In this document: in pieces, positions 26,402-35,789 of the stretch
How positions within the stretch are numbered: position 1 is the stretch's first letter
Layout of the letters: every line of letters begins with the position of its first letter
NCBI RefSeq assembly: GCF_900067135.1
Contig: NZ_FJUR01000002.1
Location: forward strand, 733,501-797,500
Origin: Rhizobium sp. 9140
Lineage (GTDB): Bacteria; Pseudomonadota; Alphaproteobacteria; Rhizobiales; Rhizobiaceae
DNA: 64,000 nucleotides
Direction: 5' to 3'
The notes under the pieces: model-generated
What the model was told of the DNA's origin: nothing
Databases searched by the model: none
What the model saw: the letters and a program-made list of their open reading frames with translations, nothing else
Program-made: the position numbers and the translations under genes

Positions 26402-27106
26402 TCAATGGGCTGAAGGATAATTGGACGGAAAGAGCGCCTTTTTCGTCTCTTCGTCTGTGATCCGTTTGAACGGATGTTCCTTTCCGACATCGCGAGCGCG
26501 AGCAACCGCCGGCCGTGCATCCACGGTCTCGAACAGTCGTTTCAGATGAGGATAGGCCGACAAAGGATCGCCCGAACCTTTCAGAACGCGCGATGCACGA
26601 TCAAGCCATCCCCATGCCGACATGTCGGCGATCGTATACTGTTCACCGAGGATGAAATGACGTCCGGCCAGATGATCGTTGAGGACCTGGTAGTGGCGTT
26701 CCGCCTCCCGCCGATAGCGATTGACGGCATAATCGAGGCCGTCTGGCGCTGCGAACTGAAAATGCACGGCCTGCCCAGAGAACGGCCCCAAACCGGACGC
26801 AAGAAAGAGAAGCCATGACAAAAGCTCCGGGCGCGCCTCCGCCGGACCAAGGAAGCGTCCCGTCTTCTCGGCAAGATAAAGCAGGATTGCGGTCGAATCG
26901 AAAACACGCACCGCGTTGCCGCCCGCCCCTTCGGTGTCGACGATCGCTGGAACCTTGCCGTTCGGATTGACGGCCCGGAATGCGGGCAGATGCTGCTCAC
27001 CCTTGCTGGTGTCGATGGGGAACGTCTCATAGGCGAGGCCCGCCTCTTCGAGAAAAAGAGCAACCTTTGCCGGGTTCGGGGTCGGATGATAATAGAAGTT
27101 GATCAT
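26402..27106 (-). CDS. Glutathione S-transferase family protein
   Basis: 234 residues with an N-terminal thioredoxin-fold GST domain (INFYYHPTPNPAKVALFLEE) and a C-terminal helical domain (AGRHFILGEQYTIADMSAWG). It resembles the YfcG/YghU-like group, whose disulfide-reductase activity uses glutathione. It precedes the YghU gene with no gap. No GTAAC-type promoter is seen in the 178 bases upstream (27107-27284), so this pair may not belong to the sigma-F set. Confidence 0.9.
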   Translation of the reverse strand: MINFYYHPTPNPAKVALFLEEAGLAYETFPIDTSKGEQHLPAFRAVNPNGKVPAIVDTEGAGGNAVRVFDSTAILLYLAEKTGRFLGPAEARPELLSWLLFLASGLGPFSGQAVHFQFAAPDGLDYAVNRYRREAERHYQVLNDHLAGRHFILGEQYTIADMSAWGWLDRASRVLKGSGDPLSAYPHLKRLFETVDARPAVARARDVGKEHPFKRITDEETKKALFPSNYPSAH

Positions 27107-27284
27107 GACGGTTTCCGCTTTGTGATAGGAATGGCGATCGGCTTATTGCCAGGATGCCGGTAATCGTTAGCAGCCGAGTTGACTGAGCCTGCCACGCGCT
27201 GCACGCCTCTCGATCATATGTCTGGCTCCCAGTTGCCGTCGGTATCCGAGGTCGATTTGGGCTGCACCGCAGTCTGATCGCGAG

Positions 27285-27797
27285 TCATGCTGGATAAAGC
27301 CGCCTCAGGAGATGGTCGATGGACAGTTTGCCCGGCCCCCATGCCATCAACGACAGGGCCATCGCAGCCCAGGTGATGTGTATCGGCCATCCATCGGGCA
27401 CGGTCAATTCGACGATCAGCGTCATGAACAGCAGGCCGGTGGCGGCAAAGCGGGTGCCAAGGCCGAGGACCAGCAGGATCGGGAACGTTATCTCGGCGAC
27501 GCCTGATAGAAACGCCATCGTTTCCGGCGCCGGATAAGGATAGGGGCCGCCCGGAAGATGCAGCCTGAATTCGTCGGTGAAGAGGATGATGGCTGTGTCA
27601 TTCAGCTGCAGGAAGCCATCCCATTTCAGCACCCCGGACTTCCAGAAGGGCACGGCCAGCGCGACGCGCATGACGGCCTGGACGAATGTCGGCTGGGCGA
27701 TGGCGCGAATAAGGCTCTGTGCCATCTCCACACGTGTCGCGATCGGCTGCAGCCTGGCCTTGATGGAAGGCTGCTGGGTGGTGGTCGATATCATCAT
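27285..27797 (-). CDS. DoxX family membrane protein, last gene of the bufferin operon
   Basis: 170 residues, four hydrophobic segments, DoxX family (MRVALAVPFWKSGVLKWDGF, then PETMAFLSGVAEITFPILL). It overlaps the bufC-like gene by ATGA (27794-27797). DoxX proteins routinely close bufferin operons; their function there is not settled, with a role in membrane redox proposed for the family. Confidence 0.9.
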   Translation of the reverse strand: MMISTTTQQPSIKARLQPIATRVEMAQSLIRAIAQPTFVQAVMRVALAVPFWKSGVLKWDGFLQLNDTAIILFTDEFRLHLPGGPYPYPAPETMAFLSGVAEITFPILLVLGLGTRFAATGLLFMTLIVELTVPDGWPIHITWAAMALSLMAWGPGKLSIDHLLRRLYPA

Positions 27798-28594
27798 GCG
27801 TCTCCAAGAGTGATGGCAGAAAACGCGCCGGCTTCGATCATGCCCGCGACGCTGGCGCCGATGTCAAAGGACGAAGAAGCGTCAACAGCCCTGGCTGCGG
27901 CGATGCCCAAGGGCTCGCCCGAAATCAAGGATAAAAGAAATTCTCCGCCACCAAGCGGAAGGTGGCGCACGACAACGTCCATCGCGGGCCGGGTGATCAG
28001 CGCATCCTCCGCCTCGGCGGTCTCGATCGGCCCGGCGGGACCGTCGCTGCGGTTGGCGGCAAAGATCGTCAGTGCCGGATAGGCCGAGCGAATGATCCGC
28101 GTCGCCGGATGGGCGATGAACACAAGCTCACCGAGCCGCTCCGGCGGCACACAGGAAAGCGCATCGGCTGCAAGCGGCTCGACATCCGCAGCATGGTAGG
28201 CATCCAGCCATGCGCGCTCGATCCTTGCGACATCGGCAAGCCAGGGCACCGATTGGGCATATTCATATTGCGCGATGAAATCAGGAAAGTCGCGGCCATA
28301 TTCGAAGAGCAATGGCGATGTCGGCGGCGTGGCGCGAAGGTGAAAGCGGGCCATGGCGCGAAAGAAGTCAGCTCCGGTGAGACGCTGGACGGCGGGGTAA
28401 ATCCCGATAAGCGCGTCAATCAGGCTGACGGTGACGTTGTTGCGGTAAATATTGTAGCGCTTGACCGCGCCCTTGCCCTTCGGTCCTACGACGCCCTCAG
28501 GCGTTCTGGCATCGGGGTCGATCAGGGCCGATGAAAATTCAGCGCTATAGGCAAGGGGCCGCGCGGGTCCGCCAATAAAATCAAGCTGCGGCAT
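27794..28594 (-). CDS. bufC: BufC/HvfC-type peptide modification partner (DUF2063)
   Basis: 266 residues. The N-terminal DUF2063 domain is recognisable ([51 protein letters not shown]). This subunit pairs with the DUF692/MNIO enzyme encoded just upstream and is thought to deliver the precursor peptide. It overlaps bufB by 14 bases and the DoxX gene by 4, a tightly coupled operon. Confidence 0.9.
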   Translation of the reverse strand: MPQLDFIGGPARPLAYSAEFSSALIDPDARTPEGVVGPKGKGAVKRYNIYRNNVTVSLIDALIGIYPAVQRLTGADFFRAMARFHLRATPPTSPLLFEYGRDFPDFIAQYEYAQSVPWLADVARIERAWLDAYHAADVEPLAADALSCVPPERLGELVFIAHPATRIIRSAYPALTIFAANRSDGPAGPIETAEAEDALITRPAMDVVVRHLPLGGGEFLLSLISGEPLGIAAARAVDASSSFDIGASVAGMIEAGAFSAITLGDA

Positions 28595-29507
28595 GGCTTT
28601 GATTCCGTCCGATGATCGTGGCGTAGTGGTCGAGAATGGCCTGCGCTGCGATGGCTTCCGCCCTTAATATCGGCCAGTCCGGTGTCTTGCTGTCCCATTC
28701 GACAAGCGTCGGTATGGGGCCGCAACGGGCAATCACAATCTCATAGAGTTTCCAGACCGCGTCAGCCACCGGCCCATCATGGCTGTCGATCAGGAGCAGG
28801 TCGCCCTCGTCGTCGGATTGTTCGGCATGGCCGGCCAGGTGGATTTCTCCGACAGCGGCAAGCGGAAAGTCGGCCAGATAATCCAGCGCCGAAAAGCCGT
28901 GATTGGTCGCGGAGACGAAGACATTGTTGACATCGAGCAGAAGGCCACAACCGGTACGCTTGGCAATCGACCGGATAAAGTCGGTCTCGCTCATCATCGA
29001 CTGGCTGAATGTCACATAGGTTGACGGATTTTCAAGAAGGATCGGGCGACCGATGGTCGCCTGAACTTCATCGATGTGGTCGCAGACGCGCGTCAGGCTA
29101 TCCCCCGTGTAGGGAAGTGACAGCAAGTCATTGAAGAACGTCGTCTGATGCGTCGACCAGGCGAGATGCTCGGAAACCAAGGCCGGTTCATAGCGCTCCA
29201 CAAGCGCGCGAAAACGTTGCAGATGCACCTTGTCGAGAGGCTGAGGGCTGCCGATCGACATGCAAACGCCATGCAGCGACACGGGGTTGTCGCGGCGGAT
29301 CTGCTCCAGAATCCGGTGTGGCGGTCCACCGGCACCCATGTAGTTTTCGGCATGCACTTCGAAGAAGCCGCGTTGCGGCCCGTCGGCGGCGATTGCCGGC
29401 AGATGTCCATGCTTGAAGCTTGTTCCTGCCAGCCCCGCAATCGGATGGATCGGAAAGCGGAGAGTTTGTGCCGCAACCGCTGTTGTTGGCATCATATCTT
29501 TGGTCAT
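28581..29507 (-). CDS. bufB: MNIO-family (DUF692) peptide-modifying enzyme, BufB
   Basis: 308 residues, TIM-barrel multinuclear non-haem iron oxygenase, expected to convert cysteines of the BufA peptide to thiooxazole-type groups. Metal-ligand motifs visible: [56 protein letters not shown] and LVEWD. ATG 29507 has GGAGAG upstream; the frame extends to 29693 without family similarity. It sits 44 bases after the bufA-like gene. The cytoplasmic enzyme acts before export of BufA. Confidence 0.93.
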   Translation of the reverse strand: MTKDMMPTTAVAAQTLRFPIHPIAGLAGTSFKHGHLPAIAADGPQRGFFEVHAENYMGAGGPPHRILEQIRRDNPVSLHGVCMSIGSPQPLDKVHLQRFRALVERYEPALVSEHLAWSTHQTTFFNDLLSLPYTGDSLTRVCDHIDEVQATIGRPILLENPSTYVTFSQSMMSETDFIRSIAKRTGCGLLLDVNNVFVSATNHGFSALDYLADFPLAAVGEIHLAGHAEQSDDEGDLLLIDSHDGPVADAVWKLYEIVIARCGPIPTLVEWDSKTPDWPILRAEAIAAQAILDHYATIIGRNQSHAAA

Positions 29508-29551
29508 AACTTCTCTCCGCCTCCAACTGGTCATTGCTGTCGCATGCGAGA

Positions 29552-29857
29552 TTAAATGGCCTTCAGAGAGCCATGATGGCCGTTCGGCAGAACAATCGAG
29601 GTGCAAGTGCCGCCTTGGACGAACTTCCACGCGTTGCCCTGAAAGTCGACGGTCGAAGTGCCCTGGCAGGAAGTACCGGCACCGGCGGCACAATCATTCT
29701 GCCCTTTGAGGGCAATGCCGAAGCACTTTTCCTTATGCGCGGCAACAGCCGCTTTGGCTTCGGCCTTCGTGAGCGGTCCAGCGCTGACCATCGAAGCGAG
29801 AGCGGTGGTTATAGCGCCCGCGAGCACCACCGAATTGATTGCAGTTTTCACAGACAT
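29552..29857 (-). CDS. bufA: Bufferin-type metallophore precursor, BufA1 (DUF2282)
   Basis: 101 residues: signal peptide ([19 protein letters not shown]) followed by a short mature peptide with the bufferin cysteines [24 protein letters not shown] and GTCTS. In Caulobacter such peptides, after modification by BufB/BufC, bind copper in the periplasm. ATG 29857 has GGAG 6 bases upstream; an ATG at 29869 and a longer frame exist. A GTAACG-N16-CGAA element (29904-29929) lies 46 bases upstream, so sigma-F control is likely. It is first of bufA-bufB-bufC-doxX. Confidence 0.93.
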   Translation of the reverse strand: MSVKTAINSVVLAGAITTALASMVSAGPLTKAEAKAAVAAHKEKCFGIALKGQNDCAAGAGTSCQGTSTVDFQGNAWKFVQGGTCTSIVLPNGHHGSLKAI

Positions 29858-29903
29858 TGCGATCTCCATATTGCTTTGACGCTCTCGTTGAGCGCGAAAC
29901 AGA

Positions 29904-29929
29904 TTCGCCAATGTCCTGACGTTCGTTAC
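29904..29929 (-). promoter_or_regulatory. Predicted sigma-F promoter of the bufferin operon
   Basis: GTAACG, 16 bases, CGAA on the minus strand. The GTAAC half also forms part of an inverted repeat (GTTAC...GTAAC, 29926-29946) whose other arm faces msrP but lacks a CGNA partner. Confidence 0.85.
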
Positions 29930-30052
29930 GGGTCCCCGGGTAACGTCTTCGTGATGACGGGGGCTTTCCCTCCGCAAGCTGCAGGGATGTCGCGGCCAGG
30001 ACCGGAAGGACGCTCCTGTTCCCATTCGGGACAAATTTTATCGAGGGACCCT

Positions 30053-30078
30053 GTAACACCGGCGGTGTCTCCTACGTA
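30053..30078 (+). promoter_or_regulatory. Predicted sigma-F promoter of msrPQ
   Basis: GTAACA, 16 bases, CGTA on the plus strand, ending 38 bases before the msrP ATG. Divergent from the bufferin promoter. Confidence 0.83.
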
Positions 30079-30116
30079 AGACTGGAAACAGAGCCATTTC
30101 CAGCAAGGACGTTTCG

Positions 30117-31067
30117 ATGTCGATCTATCGCCCGCCGCACATTTCCTCTTCCGAAATTACACCGCGCCCGGTCTATCTCAAGCGTCGAGAATTCCTCGGA
30201 ACGGCCCTGGCCGGCGCCGGGATCACGGTTGCGAGCGGCAGGGGCGCATTCGCCGGTACGCTGAACGCTACGAAGACGGATTATACCGTCAAGGAGAAAC
30301 TGACGCCGATCAAGGACGTGACGACCTACAACAATTTTTACGAGTTCGGCCTCGATAAGAGTGACCCTTCCGCGCTTTCCGGCGACTTCAAGCCAAGCCC
30401 GTGGACGATCACGGTCGATGGCATGGTCGGCAAACCGCAAACATTCGACATCGAGGCGCTGATCAAGGCGTTCCCGCCGGAAGAGCGCATCTATCGGATG
30501 CGCTGCGTCGAAGCCTGGTCGATGGTCATTCCCTGGGACGGCTTTCCGCTGGCGGCGCTGCTCGACAAGGTGGAGCCGCTTGGCAGCGCCAAGTTCGTTG
30601 CCTTCGAGACCATCGTGCGGCCTTCGGAGATGCCTGGTCAAGCGGGCGCCTTTCAATCCCTGAACTGGCCTTATGTCGAAGGGCTGCGCCTTGACGAAGC
30701 CCGCAACCCGCTGACCCTGCTCGCGGTCGGGCTGTACGGCGAGACGCTGCTCCCTCAGAATGGCGCACCGATCCGCCTCGTCGTTCCGTGGAAATACGGG
30801 TTCAAGGGCATCAAGTCGATCGTGCGCATCACGCTCACCGACAAACAGCCTGTCAACACCTGGCAGGCGGCCAACAGCCAAGAGTACGGCTTCTATGCAA
30901 ACGTCAATCCTGCAGTCGATCATCCGCGCTGGAGCCAGGCCACTGAACGGCGCATTGGCGAAGGTGGATTCTTCAGTGCCAGCCGCCACCCTACCCTGCC
31001 TTTCAACGGCTATGGCGATCAGGTCGCCAGCCTGTATAGCGGCATGGATCTGAAAGCCAACTTCTGA
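30117..31067 (+). CDS. msrP: Protein-methionine-sulfoxide reductase catalytic subunit MsrP
   Basis: 316 residues, periplasmic molybdopterin enzyme (YedY) that repairs oxidised methionines in envelope proteins. A Tat signal is present ([20 protein letters not shown]). The molybdenum-ligand cysteine is Cys130 ([16 protein letters not shown]). Other family motifs: [12 protein letters not shown] near residue 75 and [21 protein letters not shown] lies 7 bases before the ATG. The stop shares one base with the msrQ start. The upstream GTAACA-N16-CGTA element suggests stress control by the sigma factor at 21573. Confidence 0.96.
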   Translation: MSIYRPPHISSSEITPRPVYLKRREFLGTALAGAGITVASGRGAFAGTLNATKTDYTVKEKLTPIKDVTTYNNFYEFGLDKSDPSALSGDFKPSPWTITVDGMVGKPQTFDIEALIKAFPPEERIYRMRCVEAWSMVIPWDGFPLAALLDKVEPLGSAKFVAFETIVRPSEMPGQAGAFQSLNWPYVEGLRLDEARNPLTLLAVGLYGETLLPQNGAPIRLVVPWKYGFKGIKSIVRITLTDKQPVNTWQAANSQEYGFYANVNPAVDHPRWSQATERRIGEGGFFSASRHPTLPFNGYGDQVASLYSGMDLKANF

Positions 31068-31708
31068 TGATCTCGTCATTCGCTCTGCCGAAACGTTGGC
31101 AACCGGCTTCGGTCTGGGGGCTTTATTTCATCGGGCTGCTGCCGGCGGGATGGACATTCTATCTCGGCGCCACCGACCAACTCGGCGCCGATGCGATCAA
31201 GACCTTCGAGCTGTTCCTCGGACTTTGGGCGGTCCGCTTTCTGCTGCTGACGCTGGCGATCACGCCACTTCGGGATCTCTTCGGCTGGAACTATCTGCGC
31301 TATCGCCGAGCCCTCGGTTTGCTCTGCTTCTACTATGCGCTGATGCATCTGACCGTCTACATCGTTCTCGATCAGGCGCTTGAGGTGCAGACCGTCATCA
31401 ACGACGTGCTGAGGCGGCCGTTCATCATGTTCGGCATGGCGGGCTTCGTGATGCTGCTGATGCTCGCCGTGACATCGAACACCTTCGCGATCAGACGCCT
31501 GGGCAAGAAATGGATCTGGCTGCATCGCCTGATCTCTGTCGTCGCGGCCTCCAGTGCCCTGCATTTCGCGCTGTCTACCAAGATTCTGTCGCTGGAGCAG
31601 TTTATCTATATCGGTTTGCTGATCGCGATGATCCTCTATCGAGCATACCGGCCGATCATGATGGAGAGGCGGCGGGTGGCGCGAAAAGCAGGAACGGCAT
31701 CCCGCTGA
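31067..31708 (+). CDS. msrQ: Haem-binding membrane subunit MsrQ
   Basis: 213 residues, six hydrophobic segments, ferric-reductase-like (YedZ) b-type cytochrome that passes quinone electrons to MsrP. Conserved features are TLAITPLRDLFGWNYLRYRR, ALMHLTVYIVLDQ and WLHRLISVVAASSALHF, which include the haem-ligand histidines. It is coupled to msrP by a TGATG overlap. Confidence 0.95.
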   Translation: MISSFALPKRWQPASVWGLYFIGLLPAGWTFYLGATDQLGADAIKTFELFLGLWAVRFLLLTLAITPLRDLFGWNYLRYRRALGLLCFYYALMHLTVYIVLDQALEVQTVINDVLRRPFIMFGMAGFVMLLMLAVTSNTFAIRRLGKKWIWLHRLISVVAASSALHFALSTKILSLEQFIYIGLLIAMILYRAYRPIMMERRRVARKAGTASR

Positions 31709-32210
31709 ATGCACGGACGGTCGACCGGACGTGTCCAGCCGTGCCGGCACGCGCCGGCCCTTGCCCGTATCGCCTTGCCAACATTCGGCAGACAGCGCCT
31801 GCGCGGCGTTTGTCACCTCCAGGGAAAGCACTTGCTCCCGCTGGTGCGGGCAGGCCGACTGCTGGCTTTTCCCAACGCCCTTCAATCGTGCCTGACGCAA
31901 ATGCGGTCCGCCTCGGTCATCCCGAATTCCTGACGACGGCCAACGCGATCTGCCACAACACCCCTCCGCAATCCGGCCGGTACAGTACATCGCACAGCCT
32001 GTCGCATTCTCGAAGTCGCGTGGTTTTGCTTCAAGTGTTTTGAACCGTTTACACGCATGTGACCGAACGTCGGGAAATTTTATGAGCGCCGCTCGAAAAT
32101 GAAAAACCGGCTGTAACGAACCGCTCCTCTCAACCGTATTGTGCATTGTCAGACGCGTGCAGCCACCTCCTCCGGTCGCTATCGACGTCCCCGCCTGAAG
32201 GAGCAAACGA
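31709..32210. other. Intergenic region holding the TPR-gene promoter
   Basis: 502 bases between msrQ and the TPR gene. No frame on either strand resembles a known protein. The only feature I can support is the GTAACG-N16-CGTA element at 32113-32138. The first 350 bases look like former coding sequence in composition, but I cannot identify it. Confidence 0.5.
32113..32138 (+). promoter_or_regulatory. Predicted sigma-F promoter of the TPR gene
   Basis: GTAACG, 16 bases, CGTA on the plus strand, ending 72 bases before the ATG at 32211. It could drive five co-directed genes to 38134. Confidence 0.8.
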
Positions 32211-33539
32211 ATGAGACGCGATGCTTATGGTCTGGTGACCAGCACGAATAGCGACGAGGCACAGAGAGCATTCGAGACTGCGGTCTTCGGGTTGGCGGCG
32301 CATCGCCCCACCGCGGGGGCTGCCATTCAGTCGGCTCTCAAGGCTGATCCGAACCACGTCGCCGGTCATGTTCTGAAGGGCTTTGCAAACCTGATCCTGG
32401 CGCGCTCCGAGCTCGACGTTCCGGCCGCGGCCGCACTTGGCGATGCCCGGGCGGCGTTGGCGATCAAGGGCGGTGGGTCCGGCGACGAACGTATTCTGGT
32501 TAAGGCCCTCGAATTTGCCGCTCGCGGCGCCTTTCATCAGGCCGCCGATCTTCTCGATCACGGCTTCGAGGATAGCCCAACCCCTTTTCTTCCCTTCAAG
32601 ATTTCCCAAGCCCTGCGTTTTATGCTGGGCGATGCCGCTGGCATGCTCGATGCAAGCACCCGCGCTGTCGATCGACTGACATTTGAATCGCCGGCGGCAG
32701 GTTTTGTCTTGGGCTGCCATGCCTTTTCCCTCGAAGAGCATGGACGCTACGGCGAGGCTCTGACCATAGGGCAGCGCGCCGTCGCGCTGCAGCCCGATGA
32801 TTCCTGGGGGCTGCATGCGGTTTCGCATGTCTTCGAGATGCGTGGCGATACGCTCGAGGGCATCGATTGGCTCGAAAGGGGTCGAAAATCGTGGTCCCGC
32901 TGCAACAATTTTTCGTTTCACATGGCCTGGCATCTGGCGCTTCTGCATCTCGAACGTGGCGACCATGGCCGCGTTCTGCAGATTTACGACGACGAGGTCC
33001 GCCCGCAGCAAACCGACGATTTCCGTGACATGGCCAATGCCATCTCGCTGTTATGGCGCATGCAGCAATCCGGCGTTCACGTTGGCGATCGCTGGTCGGA
33101 TGTCGCGGACATCGCCTACCGTCGCCGGTCCGACACGACCCTGATCTTTGCCGCTCTGCATAATCTCGCGGCCATGATTGCGGTCGGCGAACAGGAGGGC
33201 GCAGCCGAACTCGTGGCCCAGATCGAAGCCAAAGCGCTCGGCACGGACGATCAGGCTCGCGTCGCCGCCGAGATCGGCATCCCGATGGCGAGGATTCTGG
33301 CCGGTCTCGATCGATCTGCCGACCGCCGCATGCTCGAGCGGATGGTGACCAATCTTCCCAGGATCGGTGGCAGCAACGCCCAGCGCGATTTCTTCGTGCT
33401 TGCCCTTGCCAAGGCGGTCGGGACGGGCGGCGACAGGGCCGGTGTCACACGCATCGGACAGATCCGGCAACGCCTGAAAGCGCAGGACCGCCTTTTCAGA
33501 TCCATCGAACACTCGGTCAGCATTCGACTGTCCGCATAG
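32211..33539 (+). CDS. Tetratricopeptide repeat protein, 442 residues
   Basis: Cytoplasmic TPR-type protein with no signal peptide. It matches, from memory, the StaR/TTC38-like group: VLGCHAFSLEEHGRYGEALT, WGLHAVSHVFEMRGDTLEGI, and FSFHMAWHLALLHLERGDHG are the characteristic segments, with helical repeats throughout. It starts after AAGGAG (7 bases upstream). A sigma-F-type promoter precedes it, and a small membrane protein gene follows 26 bases after. Biochemical role unknown. Confidence 0.88.
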   Translation: MRRDAYGLVTSTNSDEAQRAFETAVFGLAAHRPTAGAAIQSALKADPNHVAGHVLKGFANLILARSELDVPAAAALGDARAALAIKGGGSGDERILVKALEFAARGAFHQAADLLDHGFEDSPTPFLPFKISQALRFMLGDAAGMLDASTRAVDRLTFESPAAGFVLGCHAFSLEEHGRYGEALTIGQRAVALQPDDSWGLHAVSHVFEMRGDTLEGIDWLERGRKSWSRCNNFSFHMAWHLALLHLERGDHGRVLQIYDDEVRPQQTDDFRDMANAISLLWRMQQSGVHVGDRWSDVADIAYRRRSDTTLIFAALHNLAAMIAVGEQEGAAELVAQIEAKALGTDDQARVAAEIGIPMARILAGLDRSADRRMLERMVTNLPRIGGSNAQRDFFVLALAKAVGTGGDRAGVTRIGQIRQRLKAQDRLFRSIEHSVSIRLSA

Positions 33540-33565
33540 CGTCAACGCCAAGAAGGAAAGCCACA

Positions 33566-34048
33566 ATGTCCATGATGGAAATGCAGAAAAGCCGTATCTT
33601 TCCGGAAATCCGGCCCAGCCTCGGGCGCTCGATCATCCTGTCGGGCCTGGCAGCCGATATCACCTGGGAGATCTGGGCGCGGCTGGTCACGCCGCTCTGG
33701 ATCGGCGGCCCACTGGAGCCGGCAGCCCTCGTCCAGTCGGTGTTCGGCTTCAACAATCTGCTGGCTGCCGAAGCCATCCATGCCATCGTCGGCATCCTCT
33801 TCTATCCGATCGGCTATCTCTTTGTCGCACGACCTTTGCAGCGGCTGATGTTCCCCACACTGCCCTTGTTGCTGACGGGCATGGGGTTCGGCGTCGGGCT
33901 CTGGGTCTTCGCGCTCTACGTCATGGCCCATCTCTTCGGTGGCCAGCCGGCCTTCCTCGGCTTCGTCCCTTTGACCTGGGCATCCCTGGTCGGCCACATT
34001 CTGTTCGGCACGGTTGTCGCGTTTGTCATCCGCCAGATCGAACGCTGA
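33566..34048 (+). CDS. Small integral membrane protein, 160 residues
   Basis: Four hydrophobic segments (around residues 22-42, 60-85, 95-120 and 130-155). I do not know a function; similar proteins are annotated hypothetical in rhizobia. GAAGGAAAG precedes the ATG. It lies between the TPR gene and the TPP enzyme gene, all in the same direction, and is probably co-transcribed from 32113. Confidence 0.8.
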   Translation: MSMMEMQKSRIFPEIRPSLGRSIILSGLAADITWEIWARLVTPLWIGGPLEPAALVQSVFGFNNLLAAEAIHAIVGILFYPIGYLFVARPLQRLMFPTLPLLLTGMGFGVGLWVFALYVMAHLFGGQPAFLGFVPLTWASLVGHILFGTVVAFVIRQIER

Positions 34049-34121
34049 CCGGTCGTTGAGGAGGCCTGCCCGACCGATCATCCGGCGGGCAGGCCCGCGA
34101 TTTCCAGATCCCGTTCCACCG

Positions 34122-35789
34122 ATGACATTCGGCGGCCAAACCCTGCGAGACAGCATCGTGACCCTTGATATCCCCGCCACGCCGAGAGTGGCCGACATCG
34201 TGGCCCGCACCCTTCATGCCCATGGGGTCCGGCATGCGTTCGGCATGCCGGGTGGAGAGGTGGTGACCCTGATCGACGGCCTGCAGGCGGCCGGCATTGC
34301 CTTCCACCTTGCCCGTCATGAGACGGCTGCGGCCATCATGGCGGCCGGCGCGAGCGCGATGACGCAAAGCCCGCAGCTTCTTGTCACGACGGTCGGCCCC
34401 GGACTGGCCAATGCCGTCAACGGCATTGCCGATGCCGCACAGGAGCGGGTGCCGTTGCTTGTCATCTCCGGCATTGTCGATCGGGCAACGCGCGCGCGTT
34501 ACACCCACCAGGTCATCGACCACGCCCAATTGCTTCGTCCCCTTGTCAAAGCCTCTTTCGAGGTCGAGCCGGAAAGCGCCTCTGCCACCGTCGCGCGCGC
34601 GGTTGCACTGGCGCTGAGCGAGCCGATGGGGCCTGTACATCTCGACCTCTCCCCCGCCAGTGCGGCCGCATTGTCGCCAAGTGCCGGGATCGTATCGCCA
34701 CCCCACCGCCTGAGGCCAACGGTGGCGACGTCGGATCAAACCGTGCGGATGCTGTCTGAACGGATCGCTGCTGCACAACGGCCGCTCATTCTCGCGGGTC
34801 TCGAGGCCGTGCGCGATCATGCCGGCCCGGCTCTTCGGCATCTGTCGGAAACGATCGGTGCGCCCGTGATCACGACCTACAAGGCAAAGGGTCTCATTGC
34901 CGAAGACCATCCGCTGGCGCTGGGCGGAGCAGGCCTGTCGCCGCTTGCCGATCGCCTCCTGCTCGATCTCCTGGGGATGTCGGACCTGATCCTTCTGGTC
35001 GGCTACGATCCGATCGAGATGCGGCTCGGCTGGCTGGATTTCGTGCGCAATCCCCAGATTCTGGTGGAGATCACGACGGCGACAGCCGATCACGCCATGC
35101 ACCATGCAGAACAGGTGATCCAGACGGCGCCACGCGCGTTCTTGCAGGCGCTGTCGGCGGGGCTTGTCGATCGGACGACGTGGCCCGGCGGTGAGCCCTT
35201 CAAAACGAAGGCCGAACTGACGCGCATCTTTGCCACTAGGTCCCCTTGGGGGCCGCATGCGATCATCGACGCGCTCAACGCGGCGGTCGATCCGGAAGCT
35301 GTCGTCACGGTCGACAGCGGTGCACACCGGATCCTGTTATCGCAGAAATGGATCGCCCAACGCCCGACATCCCTGCTGCAATCATCGGGCCTCTGCACGA
35401 TGAACGCGGCGTTGCCCCTGGCGATCGGCGCCAAGGTCGCCGACCCCTCCCGTCAGGTGTTTGCCGTAATGGGCGACGGTGGCCTTGAGATGGGTATCGG
35501 CGAACTGGCGACGCTGCGCGATCTCGGCCTGCCGATCGTCATCGTGCTTTTCCAGGACCGCAGTCTGGCGCTGATTGCCCTGAAACAGGCGTCCGCCGGT
35601 CTTCAAAGCGCCGGCGTCGTGCTTGGCGAGACGGATTTTGCCATGGTCGCGCGCGGCTTTGGCGGCTATGGCATTCATGTGGAGACGAGTAATGACCTCC
35701 GTAACGCGCTTGAGGCCGCCCGCAGGCGCACAACCTTCACCCTCATCGCCTGCCGGTTCGACGCCAGCGCCTATGATGGCGCCTTCTGA
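34122..35789 (+). CDS. Thiamine pyrophosphate-dependent enzyme (acetolactate synthase-like)
   Basis: 555 residues with the three-domain ThDP fold. The N-terminal PYR domain has the proton-relay Glu (LARHETAAAIMAAG); the middle domain is Rossmann-like; the C-terminal PP domain has GDG (VMGDGGLEMGIGELAT). The usual Asn pair about 25 residues after GDG reads Gln-Asp (VIVLFQDRSLALI), so magnesium binding may be altered. ATG 34122 is the best in-frame ATG but has a weak ribosome site; GTG at 34160 is possible and 34014 improbable. It overlaps the OpgC-like gene. Substrate unknown; with the CaiB gene beyond, an acyl-CoA decarboxylase role is imaginable. Confidence 0.85.
   Translation: MTFGGQTLRDSIVTLDIPATPRVADIVARTLHAHGVRHAFGMPGGEVVTLIDGLQAAGIAFHLARHETAAAIMAAGASAMTQSPQLLVTTVGPGLANAVNGIADAAQERVPLLVISGIVDRATRARYTHQVIDHAQLLRPLVKASFEVEPESASATVARAVALALSEPMGPVHLDLSPASAAALSPSAGIVSPPHRLRPTVATSDQTVRMLSERIAAAQRPLILAGLEAVRDHAGPALRHLSETIGAPVITTYKAKGLIAEDHPLALGGAGLSPLADRLLLDLLGMSDLILLVGYDPIEMRLGWLDFVRNPQILVEITTATADHAMHHAEQVIQTAPRAFLQALSAGLVDRTTWPGGEPFKTKAELTRIFATRSPWGPHAIIDALNAAVDPEAVVTVDSGAHRILLSQKWIAQRPTSLLQSSGLCTMNAALPLAIGAKVADPSRQVFAVMGDGGLEMGIGELATLRDLGLPIVIVLFQDRSLALIALKQASAGLQSAGVVLGETDFAMVARGFGGYGIHVETSNDLRNALEAARRRTTFTLIACRFDASAYDGAF

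Noticed and set aside
29941..29966. Extra plus-strand GTAACG near the bufferin promoter as a tenth sigma-F site
   Set aside because: No CGAA or CGTA follows at 16 bases; the msrP site at 30053 fits instead.
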